Assembly (NCBI GenBank): GCA_001414485.1 | Contig: LLEY01000311.1 | Location: 1 to 35,670, forward strand | DNA length: 35,670 nucleotides | Direction of reading: 5' to 3' | Source: Calycina herbarum | Lineage: Eukaryota; Ascomycota; Leotiomycetes; Helotiales; Pezizellaceae | In this document: in pieces, positions 19,516 to 29,311 of the stretch | How the letters are laid out: the number at the start of each line of letters is the position of its first letter | Position numbering within the stretch: the stretch's first letter is position 1 | Notes under the pieces: model-generated | What the model was told of the DNA's origin: nothing | What the model saw: the letters and a program-made list of their open reading frames with translations, nothing else | The model's database searches: none | Position numbers and translations under genes: made by a program

Positions 19516-20947
19516 ATGACCAATATAACGAGAAGTAATTTTCAAGCTCATCCTTTTCATTTAGTATCACCGTCACCTTGACCTATTTATACTTCTTTGG
19601 CTTTACTAACATTAACAACTAGCGGAGTATCAACTATGCATGCTTTCCCACATGCAGGAAATTTTGCTTTGTTAGCTTTGGTCTTACTTATTTCTTCAAT
19701 GTCTTTCTGATGACGGGATGTTATTAGTGAAGGTACTTATTTAGGTAATCATACCTTAGCAGTCCAAAGAGGATTAAATATGGGTGTGGCTTTATTTATA
19801 GTATCTGAAGCATTATTCTTTTTAGCTATCTTTTGAGCGTACTTTCATAGTGCATTAGCACCTACCGTAGAATTAGGTGCTCAATGACCACCTATGGGTA
19901 TAGAAGCAATTAATCCGTTTGAACTACCACTACTTAATACGGTTATATTATTATCATCTGGTGTTACTGTAACATATGCTCACCATTCTTTAATACAAGG
20001 AAATCGAACCGGAGCTTTAAATGGTTTAGTGGCTACTGTGGTATTGGCAGTAATATTTACTGGTTTCCAGGGTATAGAATATACTGTGTCTTCTTTTACT
20101 ATAAGTGATGGTATTTTTGGTTCATGTTTCTATTTTGGTACCGGCTTTCATGGGTTAACCAACATATGTGTAGCCCCCTTTATATATATATATAAATTTA
20201 AAAGTACTTTATAATAAAAATAAATAAACTCTTAATTACTCTACCATATTTTATAAATATAGAAGCTATCTATTTATTAGACAGCCCATACGAAATTAAA
20301 GGAGTGAGATATCATTGAAATACTGAAAAGTTAATAAGTGAAGCCTGCTCTTACTTCGTACGCAAGAATATTGTTGATACAGATAGTAGTAATAATAAAA
20401 CTATATATACTAGTTTTACTGATTGTGCTAAAAGTCTTCATGTTGTAATAAATTAACCATTGCATTAAAAAAAAACAAAAAATACAGGTGGAATTTATAA
20501 AGGGTATATTTGGGTTTTAAGTTAATATATATTTATAAATTGAAAATAGAGTCAATAGCAAGAAAGTCTTATTAAAAGATAATTTGCTTCCTAGTAGATA
20601 TTGTAACTAACGTATCTAAAGGTTCAACGACTAGCTAATAAATATTATATTACTTTAAATACTTAAAGTAAAAGAATGGCATTAAACTCTACATATTATT
20701 TAAATTATAATTTTATTTAAAGATAATTAATATGATGACATAGTCTAAACAATAATGTGAATTATTGAAATTTTTTGTACACGTTATGATAGGTACAGCT
20801 TTTATAGCAGTGGGTTTATGACGTGTTCTGGCTTACCACTCAACTGAAAATCATCATTTGGGTTTAGAATCTGGTATATTATACTGACATTTTGTAGATG
20901 TGGTATGACTTTTTTTATATATTTCTATCTATTATTGAGGTTCATAA
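19516..20947 (+). CDS. cox3: Cytochrome c oxidase subunit 3 (two exons)
   Basis: Membrane subunit of complex IV. Exons are 19516-20155 and 20778-20947, joined within a Leu codon (GFHG-L-HVMIG). 269 aa after splicing, the normal length. Conserved segments are [58 protein letters not shown] and [20 protein letters not shown], ending SIYYWGS. Several TGA codons are read as Trp. Exon 2 supplies the last membrane helix. Confidence 0.97.
20156..20777 (+). mobile_element. Group I intron in cox3
   Basis: Inserted after nt 640 of cox3 (a site known as cox3-640). The exon ends in T and the intron ends in G. An R element GGTTCAACGACTAGCTAA is at 20621-20638 and an S element GATGACATAGTCTAA at 20734-20748. 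It is 622 nt with no complete ORF. A stretch ending at a TAA (20454-20456) reads [20 protein letters not shown] and later [14 protein letters not shown]. That could be a worn remnant of an intron ORF with a NUMOD-like tail, which is weak evidence. Confidence 0.88.
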
Positions 20948-21179
20948 AATAAGTTTTTAATTTCCTTTGCTATAATTATAATAAAAATATGGTATAATAA
21001 AAGGTCTCATGCCATACCATACCATACTTCGTAAAGTAAGTAAGCCAGAAGATATTGTAGGATATACTGGCGATTAATTAACTAATGGTTAGTAGGTTAG
21101 TAAATAATTTTATTTCTCTACAAAGTAGCGCTTTATATTTTTTTTTATAAGCGTAAAGTGGAGTTTTTTTGTAAAAAAA
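20948..21179. repeat. cox3-trnK spacer with inverted family element
   Basis: At 21007-21045 lies a 39-bp element (TCATGCCATACCATACCATA, then CTTCGTAAAGTAAGTAAGC) identical to 27437-27475 and inverted relative to the middle of the 82-bp repeats. A second hairpin, AGCGCTTTATA with TATAAGCG, is near 21127-21153. No gene. Confidence 0.85.
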
Positions 21180-21251
21180 GAGATCTTAGTTTAATGGTAA
21201 AATACGAGACTTTTAATCTTTGTTATATGGGTTCGACCCCCATAGGTCTTA
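21180..21251 (+). tRNA. trnK: tRNA-Lys (TTT)
   Basis: Acceptor GAGATCT (21180-21186)/AGGTCTT (21244-21250). Anticodon loop CTTTTAA, anticodon TTT. T arm ATGGG-TTCGACC-CCCAT. Confidence 0.92.
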
Positions 21252-21261
21252 AAAATATAAA

Positions 21262-21328
21262 CTGGTTTCCATGAATGGTAGTATTGTCTTCCAAACAAAT
21301 GGTATGGGTTCAGCACTTGTGCTCCGCA
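21262..21328 (+). pseudogene. Degenerate tRNA-Gly (TCC) copy
   Basis: An anticodon arm with TCTTCCAAAC (as in trnG, TCC) and a T-arm-like ATGGG-TTCAGCA-CTTGT are present. The acceptor strands do not pair and the D arm is weak. The intact trnG lies just downstream, so this looks like a decayed tandem duplicate. Confidence 0.6.
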
Positions 21329-21378
21329 AGGTAGTTTTAAGGTTAAAACACCCTTAAATAAACATTTAAATAATAAAA

Positions 21379-21449
21379 ACAGTCATAGTTTAATGGTAAA
21401 ACTTTCGTCTTCCAAACGATTTTTGTCGGTTCAAATCCGACTGACTGTA
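21379..21449 (+). tRNA. trnG: tRNA-Gly (TCC)
   Basis: Acceptor ACAGTCA (21379-21385)/TGACTGT (21442-21448). Anticodon loop CTTCCAA, anticodon TCC. T arm GTCGG-TTCAAAT-CCGAC. Confidence 0.95.
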
Positions 21450-21458
21450 AAATATGAA

Positions 21459-21530
21459 GGGTTAGTACCCTAATGGTAAGGGGCTTTTTTGTCAAGAAAG
21501 AATATGTCGGTTCGAGCCCGATCTGGCCCG
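21459..21530 (+). tRNA. trnD: tRNA-Asp (GTC)
   Basis: Acceptor GGGTTAG/CTGGCCC with two G-U pairs. Anticodon stem CTTTT/GAAAG, loop TTGTCAA, anticodon GTC. Confidence 0.93.
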
Positions 21531-21560
21531 TTATAGTTTAATAAATTAGAATAAAATCGG

Positions 21561-21641
21561 CTGCGTCTTCGAAGACTTCTGGCTTACTTACTTTACGAAG
21601 TATGGTATGGTATGGCAGAGCGCGCTATTCTTTTTTTTTAG
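21561..21641. repeat. 82-bp repeat, copy 2
   Basis: Matches 6455-6536 except one T in the final T-run. A further family hairpin follows (TTTTTCTTTTGGCTTACTTA with TAGGTAAGCCAGAAAAAG, 21655-21716). Both lie between trnD and trnS. Confidence 0.95.
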
Positions 21642-21731
21642 GCCTGCGCTTTTGTTTTTCTTTTGGCTTACTTACGAAGTATGGTATGCATAACTTCGTA
21701 GGTAAGCCAGAAAAAGATAATAATTATTATA

Positions 21732-21811
21732 GGAAAAGTTGCTATAGGTAAAGCGAGATATTTGCTAAATATTGTGTTATACACCTGGATGTTCGAATCA
21801 TCTCTTTTCCG
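21732..21811 (+). tRNA. trnS(gcu): tRNA-Ser (GCT)
   Basis: Acceptor GGAAAAG (21732-21738)/CTTTTCC (21804-21810). Anticodon loop TTGCTAA, anticodon GCT. Long variable arm GTGTTATACAC, as expected for Ser. Confidence 0.93.
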
Positions 21812-21859
21812 ATGTTTAAATTTAATTAAAATAAATATATTTATTAAAGATAATATATC

Positions 21860-21930
21860 AAGAGCATAGTTTAATGGTAGAATATGAAGCTTCAAACTTT
21901 ATTGTCTCAGTTCAAATCTGAGTGCTCTTG
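21860..21930 (+). tRNA. trnW: tRNA-Trp (TCA)
   Basis: Acceptor AAGAGCA/TGCTCTT. Anticodon loop CTTCAAA, anticodon TCA, which reads UGA and UGG. It is the decoding partner of the many in-frame TGA codons here. Confidence 0.95.
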
Positions 21931-21971
21931 TATTAACAAAGCCCAGACAAACTAAACCTAGGTTTAGTTAG

Positions 21972-22043
21972 GGTTCCTTAGCTTAATTGGTAAAGCATAT
22001 TTTTGATAAGGATATGTTCGGAGTTCAAGTCTCTGAGGAATCA
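21972..22043 (+). tRNA. trnI: tRNA-Ile (GAT)
   Basis: Acceptor GGTTCCT (21972-21978)/AGGAATC (22036-22042). Anticodon loop TTGATAA, anticodon GAT. Confidence 0.94.
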
Positions 22044-22092
22044 ATTGTATTAATTATAAATAAAAATAAAAAAAAAAAAATAAAAGAATAAT

Positions 22093-22179
22093 AGAAAATT
22101 GGCTGAGTGGTTTAAAGCGGCAAGCTTGAAACTTGTTTAATTATAAATAATTACATGGGTTCAAATCCCATATTTTCTG
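22093..22179 (+). tRNA. trnS(uga): tRNA-Ser (TGA)
   Basis: Acceptor AGAAAAT (22093-22099)/ATTTTCT (22172-22178). Anticodon loop CTTGAAA, anticodon TGA. Long variable arm (TTAATTATAAATAATTA) and T arm ATGGG-TTCAAAT-CCCAT. Confidence 0.94.
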
Positions 22180-22340
22180 AACTATTTTTTTTTTGCGGAG
22201 CATGATATTTTTATATATTTACTATGTAGTAAAACCGGCAATATTACTCATAATTCTAGCGTAATATCTTTTTTTCATAGGGTTTAGCTCTTTTACATAG
22301 AAAATCACATGTTAAGGATAATTAATCTATTCATATAAAA

Positions 22341-22412
22341 CGGGTTAAAGTCAAGTGGTTAGACGCTTCTTTTGGGTAGAAGATCTGTTATGTTCGAATC
22401 ATAATAACCCGA
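22341..22412 (+). tRNA. trnP: tRNA-Pro (TGG)
   Basis: Acceptor CGGGTTA (22341-22347)/TAACCCG (22405-22411). Anticodon stem CTTCT/AGAAG, loop TTTGGGT, anticodon TGG. Last tRNA before rnl. Confidence 0.95.
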
Positions 22413-25400
22413 TTATTATTATATATAATACTAGTGTATACGGTACTATTAGTAATGTATGTGTAAACGATATCTATAATATATTTCTATACAAATAAAC
22501 AAAAAGTATAGGAAAGTATATAAAGAAACTATTAGGGATACCTGGCTATATATTAAAGAGAGTCACCAATAGGAATTAAAAATTTAAATTGTGAATAAGC
22601 CTAAACTTAGGCTTAATTTTTTCACATGTACTCTTAGAGAAATTCAATAATAAACGAAGTGAATCGAAATATCTTAGTAACTTCAGGAAAAGAAATCAAA
22701 CGAGATTCTATGATTAGTGTGAATGAAAGTAGAAAAGTCTAATGCAAGTAAAACGGGCAAAACCTGTTTGAACATATAGGGGAACCTTCCTCTAAGACTA
22801 AATATAATATATAAGCGATAGCGTAAAAGTACGGTGAAGGAAAGGTTAGAAATAGTAGTTTTATAAGCAGCTCGAGTTAAATTTAAATAAAAAGTAAGAG
22901 CGTACCTTTGGCATAATGGGTCAGCGAGTTAATATTAGATGCGAGCAGAAATGCCCAGATAAACCAATTATGAAATAATGAATTAGTATCTAAAATTAGA
23001 CCCGAAGCCTGGTGATCTTACTACAGTCAGGGTTATAAAAGCCCGAACGGTTTATCGTTGTATAGATATCCGAAGAACTGTGGTAAGTTAGTGAAAGACA
23101 ACACTGACTAGGATAGCTGGTTTTCTGCGAAACCTATATAAGTAGGTAATTCAAACTACATCATAGCAGGTACAGAACTGTGATCTCAGGCAACTACTAT
23201 TTTAATATTTTACTGGCTATGCTTTTTAGTTAGCCATATGGATATGAGATAATTTTGCATATATCGGGGGATCGTGATGATTTTATCGGTGAGTATTCGC
23301 ACTCGGAAGGGCAATGATGAATATTGAATAATCGGACATAGTACGATAAGGTTGTATGTCTAAAGGGAAACAGCCCAGAACAAGAGTTAAGGTTCCAAAA
23401 TTATTGTTAAGTGAAATTAAGGAAGTTTCTATCTAATACGACTAGGAAATTGACTTAGAAGCGGCTCATTTTTTGAAGATCTCGTAACAGAGCACTGGTT
23501 TAGTAATTATTTAATTACTTTGATAGTTGCACCGAAAATTTAACGGATCTAAACAATATACCGACACCTTGTCCATTTAATATTCTATTGAAATAGTATA
23601 TTTAATGGGGTAGCAGAACGTTGGGTAAATCTAGACTATTCTTTTTAAGAACATTAGTTGTATAGAGATTTAATAATTTAGCAGAACACAGTTGAAGTAA
23701 TTATTGATATTTATTTTAGCTGCTCAACTACGTTGAAGTTGTGTTAAATTGGTTTCTTTAATGATAACCCAAGTGAGAATGCTGACATGAGTAACGAAAA
23801 GGGGAAACCCCGCCTAAAGCTTATGGTTTTTATAAAGTAACGGCCTCTAAGTTTACCAACCTAAGGGATTAAACGATGAGCAAAACTTGGTTACAAAGTA
23901 ACAACCGATTGCATAACAGTGAAGAAGGTTCTGGAAAAACAGTAACGGTAGTTATAATATGAGGGTTTATTTTATTAAAATTATGCAATAAACTCTAAGT
24001 CTAAACTAGACTATAAACCCAAAGCTTTTAAGTATTAGAAATAATATCTTAAAATAGCCTCAAATAGGCTATATTTAGCTTAATAATAAATATTCATGTA
24101 ATAATTACTAAACCCCACCATAGGTTCCTAAAACCGTACCTAAAAACTACCACAAGTAAGCTAGTAGAGAATACGAAGGCGTTTGAGTGAACAATCATTA
24201 AGGAACTCGGCAAACTAACTACCGTAACTTCGGGATAAGGAGAGCCATTCCTCCTAATTAATATTAGGTAAAGAATAGGAAGCATGGAATAGTGTTGTAC
24301 GACTGTTTAATTAAAACAAAGCACTCTGCAGTAAGATAATAAATCAAAGTATTGAGTGTGATTTCTGCCCGATGTCGGCTGGTTAACGGATTTTCTAAGT
24401 TGACTAATATAAGCTTGGTTTTGAAGGAAACCCCGATCAATGGCGGCCTTACCTATGAGGGTCCTAAGGTAGCGGAATACCCTGGCCGTTAAATGCGGTC
24501 TTGCATGAATGATTTAACGATACAACAGCTGTCTCAATGATTGGCTCAGTGAAATTGGAATAACTGTGCAGATACAGTTTACCTCTAGTTAGACGAGAAG
24601 ACCCTATGCAGCTTTACTGTTACTAGTAATTGGATATGATATTGTACGATTTTTAGAGAATAAGGTAGAAAGTAGAGGTCCAAAATTGAAACACCTTTAT
24701 TTATATAATCATATTGGTAGACAAAGTCTACGTCAGAGTATATGGCGTTATCCTCCGTAGGAGGTGATGTTAAATAGGGTAGAAACTAACCTCCGCTCTC
24801 CATAAATACAATGATTAACCTTAAGGGAACAATTGCTAGGAGGCAGTTTATGCGGGGCACAGATCCCATAAAAAGTACCTGGGTGTATCCAAAGTTAATT
24901 TGGTAAAATTGTCGTAATTTTAATATATTATGACAGAAAAATATAGCATTTTTCTACTCTGTAGAGAAATTGGGTATATTTTGCTTTATTTTTAGTTTGT
25001 TATTTGGTATAGCTTAAGCTATAACCAATCCAGCTATATATCTAATTAAGTTAGAACTAACATTTTTAAATCAAGTAAGATTTTAACTATATGGAAAATA
25101 GATGTAATTAAAACATTAGTTTTAAATTTTTAATGTTTTTAGTTATATTATTCAGTATGCTATTTAAAAAAAACATAGGGTAAACCTTTATGTGAATAGT
25201 TAAGAACACTAATAATATAATTATGTTTATTACTTGTCAAGTTTAATGGCTTAATCTTGCTTTACTGTTTGACTTACACGTCTATCAGTCGCGTAAGCGG
25301 GGCATATGATCACAAGATGCAGAAAGGAAAGGTCTTGGATTTTTGAAAAAGCTACGCTAGGGATTTTAGTCCCCCAATGTTAAACACATCTAAACAAAGA

Positions 25401-25786
25401 TGTGATAAACCTATTGGTAATAATTGGGTTAATTTCAAGAAAGACTTTTTTTTTCAACAAAAAAGTTAACTTGAAGCGTAATTTACTTAAAATATAAAAC
25501 ACTTATATAAAAGTAAAAGCGTTCAACGACTAATAAATTGGATATATCCTTTTTAAACCCAACATTACTTTTCTTTTATAAATTAATTTTACCTGTATTA
25601 TATTTTAATATAGTAATATAGGCTAATAATAATTAATATATTCGTGCTTGCGAAGCAGAGCAAGATATATATTAATGAAATAGACTCAATTCTCATTCTA
25701 ATTTAATTGTGATGAGACGTTAGAACTTAAAGGTTGAGCTTAGGGTATTCATCTAAATCCATAAATATAACAAAAAAAAATAAATT

Positions 25787-27418
25787 ATGTGTAATAGTGA
25801 ATTGGAAATTCAAAGAAATGAATTAAAAAAAGTTACCGCTCTACGAAGTATGCCTGCCATACTACGTAAGCCAGAGGAATTACAAAAAGTACCCTTTAAA
25901 AAAGAAGCTACTTCTTTTTTATTTAATAAAAAAAGCCAAAAATTAATACTTAAACCTTTTAAACATAGATATAGTGATACAGGTCCAACTAGACATTATA
26001 CACCAGCAACTCAAGAATGACTTAACAGTATCTATTGTTTCAATAAAAATACTATTAAATCTATACCATCTGCGGATAAAAATATTCTGCGTTTATTAAA
26101 AAGTTATTCTAATATGGAATTTAATCTTAAAGGCTTTAAAGTTAATAATTTACCAGTTAGATATAAGAAATTATCTGCTAATAAAACATTTATAGGGTTA
26201 AGTGCCTTTAAGCATACTAACAGTACACTAAGTATAACATATCATGTTTATAACCCTAGAATAATGTCCTTGTCTAGAAAATTAAGAGAAATTCATAAGA
26301 GCTTATATTATCCTAAAAAATTATGTAAGATATTATCTATAAATATTGATAGAAATGGTCAAGAAGTTAGGACTTTTAATAGACCTTTTACTTTGGGTGA
26401 GTATTTACACTTACCTAATCATTATGAAGAATGGTATTTTGCTTATTTAATATATTTTGTTAATAAATTAAACCGATACTATAGCAATATAAATACATGG
26501 TATGAAACTTTAACCAGTTTAATTGAAAAAAATATCTTGAATGACAATGAAAAATATTTCTTTTTTAATAAAATTGCCAATCTTTATACTTTCAATTATC
26601 CAGATTATAGGTTTTACATGTATAAATGCTATTGAAAATATACTCAAAATTTATATAAACATAGATTATTGTTTAAGTTAAACCAAGTTAAGTCTAATAA
26701 TGTCTTTTTAAAAAATCTTAGAGATTTAGTTCAGAATATGTACAATAAAACTATAGAATTTAACCTGGTTAATTTAAAAAAAATGCATTTAAATAGTGAT
26801 ATTTTTACGCAAGCTGTTTCTTTAAAATTAAGAAATAGAGATAATAAACTATACAAGGTTTTAAAAGCCTCTTTAAGAAAACTAAAAATACAAAACGTAA
26901 GGAGAGTCAGAAGGTTAATTAAAGAGAAAAACGATAATTACATTGAAAATAAAATACGGAATGATAATATTAACTCTATGTTTACTGATGGCGTTAAAGA
27001 TCCTTTAAATAATTTATTATTAAATATTTTCCCTTGACGTGAAGAGGTAAAATTACCTTGAGATATACCTTGATATTACCATTGACGTAATTATTTAAGC
27101 ATATTCAACTCTAAAAACTCTCAGACTATAGATAGTTATAGTTCATTAGATAATTATGTCTTTTCGGCTTTAAAACACCGAAAAATGGCAGGTATTAGGG
27201 TAGAAGCTAAGGGTAGATTAACCAGACGATTTACTGCATCTAGATCTGTTTTTAAAATGAAATGAATAGGTGGTTTAAAAAATGTGGATTCTTCATTTAG
27301 AGGGTTATCTACTATAATGTTAAGAGGTCATGTTAAATCTAATATACAATACTCTCTATTAAATTCTAATAATAGAAATGGAGCTTATGGGGTTAAGGGT
27401 TGAGTAAGTAATAAATAA
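25787..27418 (+). CDS. rps3: Ribosomal protein S3 (intron-encoded)
   Basis: Small-subunit ribosomal protein uS3m, encoded inside the rnl intron. 543 codons with TGA as Trp. It is lysine/asparagine rich, as fungal mitochondrial Rps3 proteins are. The C-terminal part has the recognisable block GIRVEAKGRLTRRFTASRSV, followed by RGLSTIMLRGHVKSNIQYSL and GAYGVKGWVS. Start ATG at 25787, near the usual MNxxxxLxIxRNELKKV-type N-terminus; stop TAA at 27416-27418. Residues about 18-32 (ALRSMPAILRKPEE) are encoded by a family repeat (CTCTACGAAGTATGCC and ACTACGTAAGCCAGAG, 25839-25876) inserted in frame. I identify it by context and the C-terminal block; the middle is poorly conserved in this family. Confidence 0.93.
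25839..25876. repeat. Family palindrome inserted in frame in rps3
   Basis: CTCTACGAAGTATGCC and CATACTACGTAAGCCAGAG match the spacer repeats (GCTCTACGAAGT, CATACTACG, GTAAGCCAGA). The reading frame passes through without a stop. Confidence 0.75.
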
Positions 27419-27436
27419 TTTAAGTTTTCTACGAAG

Positions 27437-27475
27437 TCATGCCATACCATACCATACTTCGTAAAGTAAGTAAGC
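27437..27475. repeat. 39-bp family element in rnl intron
   Basis: TCATGCCATACCATACCATA followed by CTTCGTAAAGTAAGTAAGC. Identical to 21007-21045; the reverse complement is found inside both 82-bp repeats. Confidence 0.93.
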
Positions 27476-28140
27476 AAGAGACATATTGCCTTCTTCTCAA
27501 ATCTCGCGTTGCTTTAATTATATAAAAGAAAAGTAAATGAAGAAATAGTCTGAACCATCTTGCGAAAGATGGATATAGAGAATTATTCTCATTTAACAAA
27601 ATTGAACAGGCTAATTGCGCCAGGAAGTACAAATTGAGTGCGCAGTTTGGCACCTCGATGTCGGCTTAACTTATCCACATGAACGCAGGAATCATGAAGG
27701 GTTCGACTGTTCGTCGATTAAAAAGTTACACGAGCTGGGTTAAATACGTCGTAAGACAGTATGGTTTCTATCTTCTAGAGGAAATTAGAATAAAATAAGG
27801 CTAGTCCCCTCGTACGAAAGGAGCTGGGCATGTTAACCTCTGGTTTACCTGTTGTTTATGAGCCCAATATTAATTTAAGTATAAATTTAATTTTATACAG
27901 GGATGTTACTTTCACAAAGTAAATTTATGACATAGGCACGGCAGGAACGCTATGTTAACTAAAATAAGTGCTGAATGCATCTAGGCACGAAATTTTCTTT
28001 AAGATATTCTGGAAAAATACGTAGTTTAACACTACGATTTTGCAATAACCCAATATTAAACCTATTAGGTTTATTGCAATTAATAGGCTTTAGCTGAAAG
28101 AATTTAAATGTTTTTAGGCATAAAGTACTAATTCTATATA

Positions 28141-28377
28141 CAACTAATTAGCTATGATATCTTAAATGTATAATAACAAAAAATAAAATTTTTAATGCGA
28201 ATAATGACAATTACATTATTTAGTACTAACCGTAATAAAGTGATATTATTATCATAGTAGAATGACTAAAATAGTCGCATTACTTTAGGCTAACTGACGA
28301 AAGTCCGGTTAGTTTAAAAATAATACAGCGCTATTTCTTCGAAGAGATTCTAACACCCGAAAAGCCCTAGGCTAGTC
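28141..28377. other. rnl-trnT spacer
   Basis: AT-rich. Near its end AGTCCGGTTAGTTTAAAA (28303-28320 area) resembles the start of trnT (GTCCGGTTAGCATAAAAG), a probable partial tRNA duplication. GGCTAACTGACGAAAGTCCG folds with GGTTAG. No complete gene. Confidence 0.55.
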
Positions 28378-28448
28378 GTCCGGTTAGCATAAAAGTAATG
28401 TAGTTGATTTGTAACCAATTGAAACAAGTGCGATACTTGTACTGGACT
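28378..28448 (+). tRNA. trnT: tRNA-Thr (TGT)
   Basis: Acceptor GTCCGGT (28378-28384)/ACTGGAC (28441-28447). Anticodon loop TTTGTAA, anticodon TGT, with an A-C mismatch at the base of the loop. T arm ACAAG-TGCGATA-CTTGT, where TGCGA replaces the usual TTCGA. Confidence 0.88.
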
Positions 28449-28470
28449 TATTTTTGGATGGCAATATTGT

Positions 28471-28516
28471 AAAATTGGTTAAGACATAATAGTAATATTA
28501 TGTCTTAACCAATTTT
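28471..28516. repeat. Perfect 21-bp hairpin copied from trnE
   Basis: Arms 28471-28491 and 28496-28516 are exactly complementary around the tetraloop GTAA. The arm word TTGGTTAAGACATAAT is the D-arm to anticodon-stem part of tRNA-Glu just downstream (28540-28555), so it is an inverted fold-back duplication of tRNA sequence. Confidence 0.93.
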
Positions 28517-28523
28517 TGCTTTA

Positions 28524-28597
28524 GGCCTTATCGTCAAGTTGGTTAAGACATAATGTTTTCATCATTATATACGAGGGTTCAACCCCCTCTGAGGCTA
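28524..28597 (+). tRNA. trnE: tRNA-Glu (TTC)
   Basis: Acceptor GGCCTTA (28524-28530)/TGAGGCT (28590-28596). Anticodon stem TAATG/CATTA, loop TTTTCAT, anticodon TTC. T arm GAGGG-TTCAACC-CCCTC. Confidence 0.94.
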
Positions 28598-28618
28598 TGA
28601 AAAAACATAAAAAAATAA

Positions 28619-28689
28619 TGCGGATTGATGTAATAGTAACATAATTGGCTCATGACCAAGATATATTGGTGCAATTCCTTTATCCGCAC
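28619..28689 (+). tRNA. trnM: tRNA-Met (CAT), likely initiator
   Basis: Acceptor TGCGGAT (28619-28625)/ATCCGCA (28682-28688). Anticodon loop CTCATGA. The D arm (GATGTAATAGTAACATA) resembles fungal mitochondrial fMet tRNAs, which is why I favour the initiator role. One of three CAT tRNAs in the window. Confidence 0.88.
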
Positions 28690-28701
28690 TTTATGTTTTT
28701 T

Positions 28702-28774
28702 AAGGTTATAGCTTAATTGGTAAAGCAAGCTGCTCATGACAGCTGAGATGAGTGTTCAAATCACTCTGGCCTTA
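28702..28774 (+). tRNA. trnM: tRNA-Met (CAT), copy 2
   Basis: Acceptor AAGGTTA (28702-28708)/TGGCCTT (28767-28773). Anticodon stem AGCTG/CAGCT, loop CTCATGA. T arm GAGTG-TTCAAAT-CACTC. Could be elongator Met. Confidence 0.92.
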
Positions 28775-28786
28775 TTTTTTTTTTTA

Positions 28787-28869
28787 ATCCGAGTGCTGGA
28801 ATTGGTAGACAGGATAATCTTAAGATTTATTGATATAATATCGTGAACGTTCAAGTCGTTTTTCGGATA
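28787..28869 (+). tRNA. trnL(uaa): tRNA-Leu (TAA)
   Basis: Acceptor ATCCGAG (28787-28793)/TTCGGAT (28862-28868). Anticodon loop CTTAAGA, anticodon TAA. Long variable arm (TGATATAATATCG) as expected for Leu. Confidence 0.92.
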
Positions 28870-28948
28870 AAAGAAAAGAATAAAAGGTTATATATATCAG
28901 ATATAATATAGGTTATATTTAACATTAAAAAAGTTTAATTTTTTTTTA

Positions 28949-29020
28949 GGGGATATAGTTTAATTGGTAAAACTGCGATTTTGCATATCGTTATTTCAGG
29001 ATCGATTCCTGATGTCTCCA
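28949..29020 (+). tRNA. trnA: tRNA-Ala (TGC)
   Basis: Acceptor GGGGATA (28949-28955)/TGTCTCC (29013-29019). Anticodon stem GCGAT/ATCGT, loop TTTGCAT, anticodon TGC. Confidence 0.94.
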
Positions 29021-29148
29021 GGCTTTTTAATCCCTTTTTTTTACTACATAATGTTATTGTTGTAACTGGTTATATATATACCTTTTTTTACATATAATAA
29101 ATAATAGTAGTATTATTTATTATATCTTATATAAGATAATAATAAATA

Positions 29149-29221
29149 GCTCGAGAAGCTCAATTGGTTGAGCGGAACTCTGAAGATGTTTAGGTTGTAA
29201 GTTCGAATCTTATCTGGAGCA
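29149..29221 (+). tRNA. trnF: tRNA-Phe (GAA)
   Basis: Acceptor GCTCGAG (29149-29155)/CTGGAGC (29214-29220). Anticodon loop CTGAAGA, anticodon GAA. T arm GTAAG-TTCGAAT-CTTAT. Confidence 0.93.
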
Positions 29222-29228
29222 ATAAATA

Positions 29229-29311
29229 AAGGTAGTGATGGAATTGGTAGACATGAATAGTTTAGGACTATTTGATTTTTAATCTTATCCGTTCAAGTCG
29301 GATTTACCTTA
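29229..29311 (+). tRNA. trnL(uag): tRNA-Leu (TAG)
   Basis: Acceptor AAGGTAG (29229-29235)/TTACCTT (29304-29310). Anticodon stem AATAG/CTATT, loop TTTAGGA, anticodon TAG. Long variable arm present. Confidence 0.94.

Larger units (their letters stand above)
25365..27604 (+). mobile_element. Group I intron in rnl carrying rps3
   Basis: Splits CTAGGGAT from AACAGGCTAATT, the site equivalent to E. coli 23S position 2449, where Pezizomycotina carry the rps3 intron. P1: exon AGGGAT with intron GTCCC (about 25369-25373). An R-like element GTTCAACGACTAAT is at 25520-25533 and an S-like GAAATAGTCTGAACC at 27542-27556. The intron ends in G at 27604. It hosts rps3 (25787-27418) rather than an endonuclease. 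A mobile palindrome (27437-27475) sits between rps3 and the 3' catalytic core. Confidence 0.93.
22440..28140 (+). rRNA. rnl: Large subunit ribosomal RNA, split by one intron
   Basis: 23S-like RNA of the mitochondrial ribosome. Exon 1 runs from about 22440 to 25364 and exon 2 from 27605 to about 28140. Landmarks are GGGAAACAGCCCAGA (about 23366), GGCGGCCTTACCTATGAGGG (24442 area), GACGAGAAGACCCTATGCAG (24592 area), GCTACGCTAGGGAT before the intron, AACAGGCTAATTGCGCC after it, TTTGGCACCTCGATGTCGGC, and the sarcin-ricin loop region CTCGTACGAAAGGAG (27810 area). The core near the peptidyl-transferase centre is intact; AT-rich expansions occur near 24900-25210. The 5' and 3' ends are approximate (tens of bases). 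Confidence 0.95.

Noticed and set aside
24900..25230. Second intron in rnl
   Set aside because: The AT-rich stretch lacks group I R/S elements and splice-site pairing; it lies at a natural expansion between conserved domain V segments.
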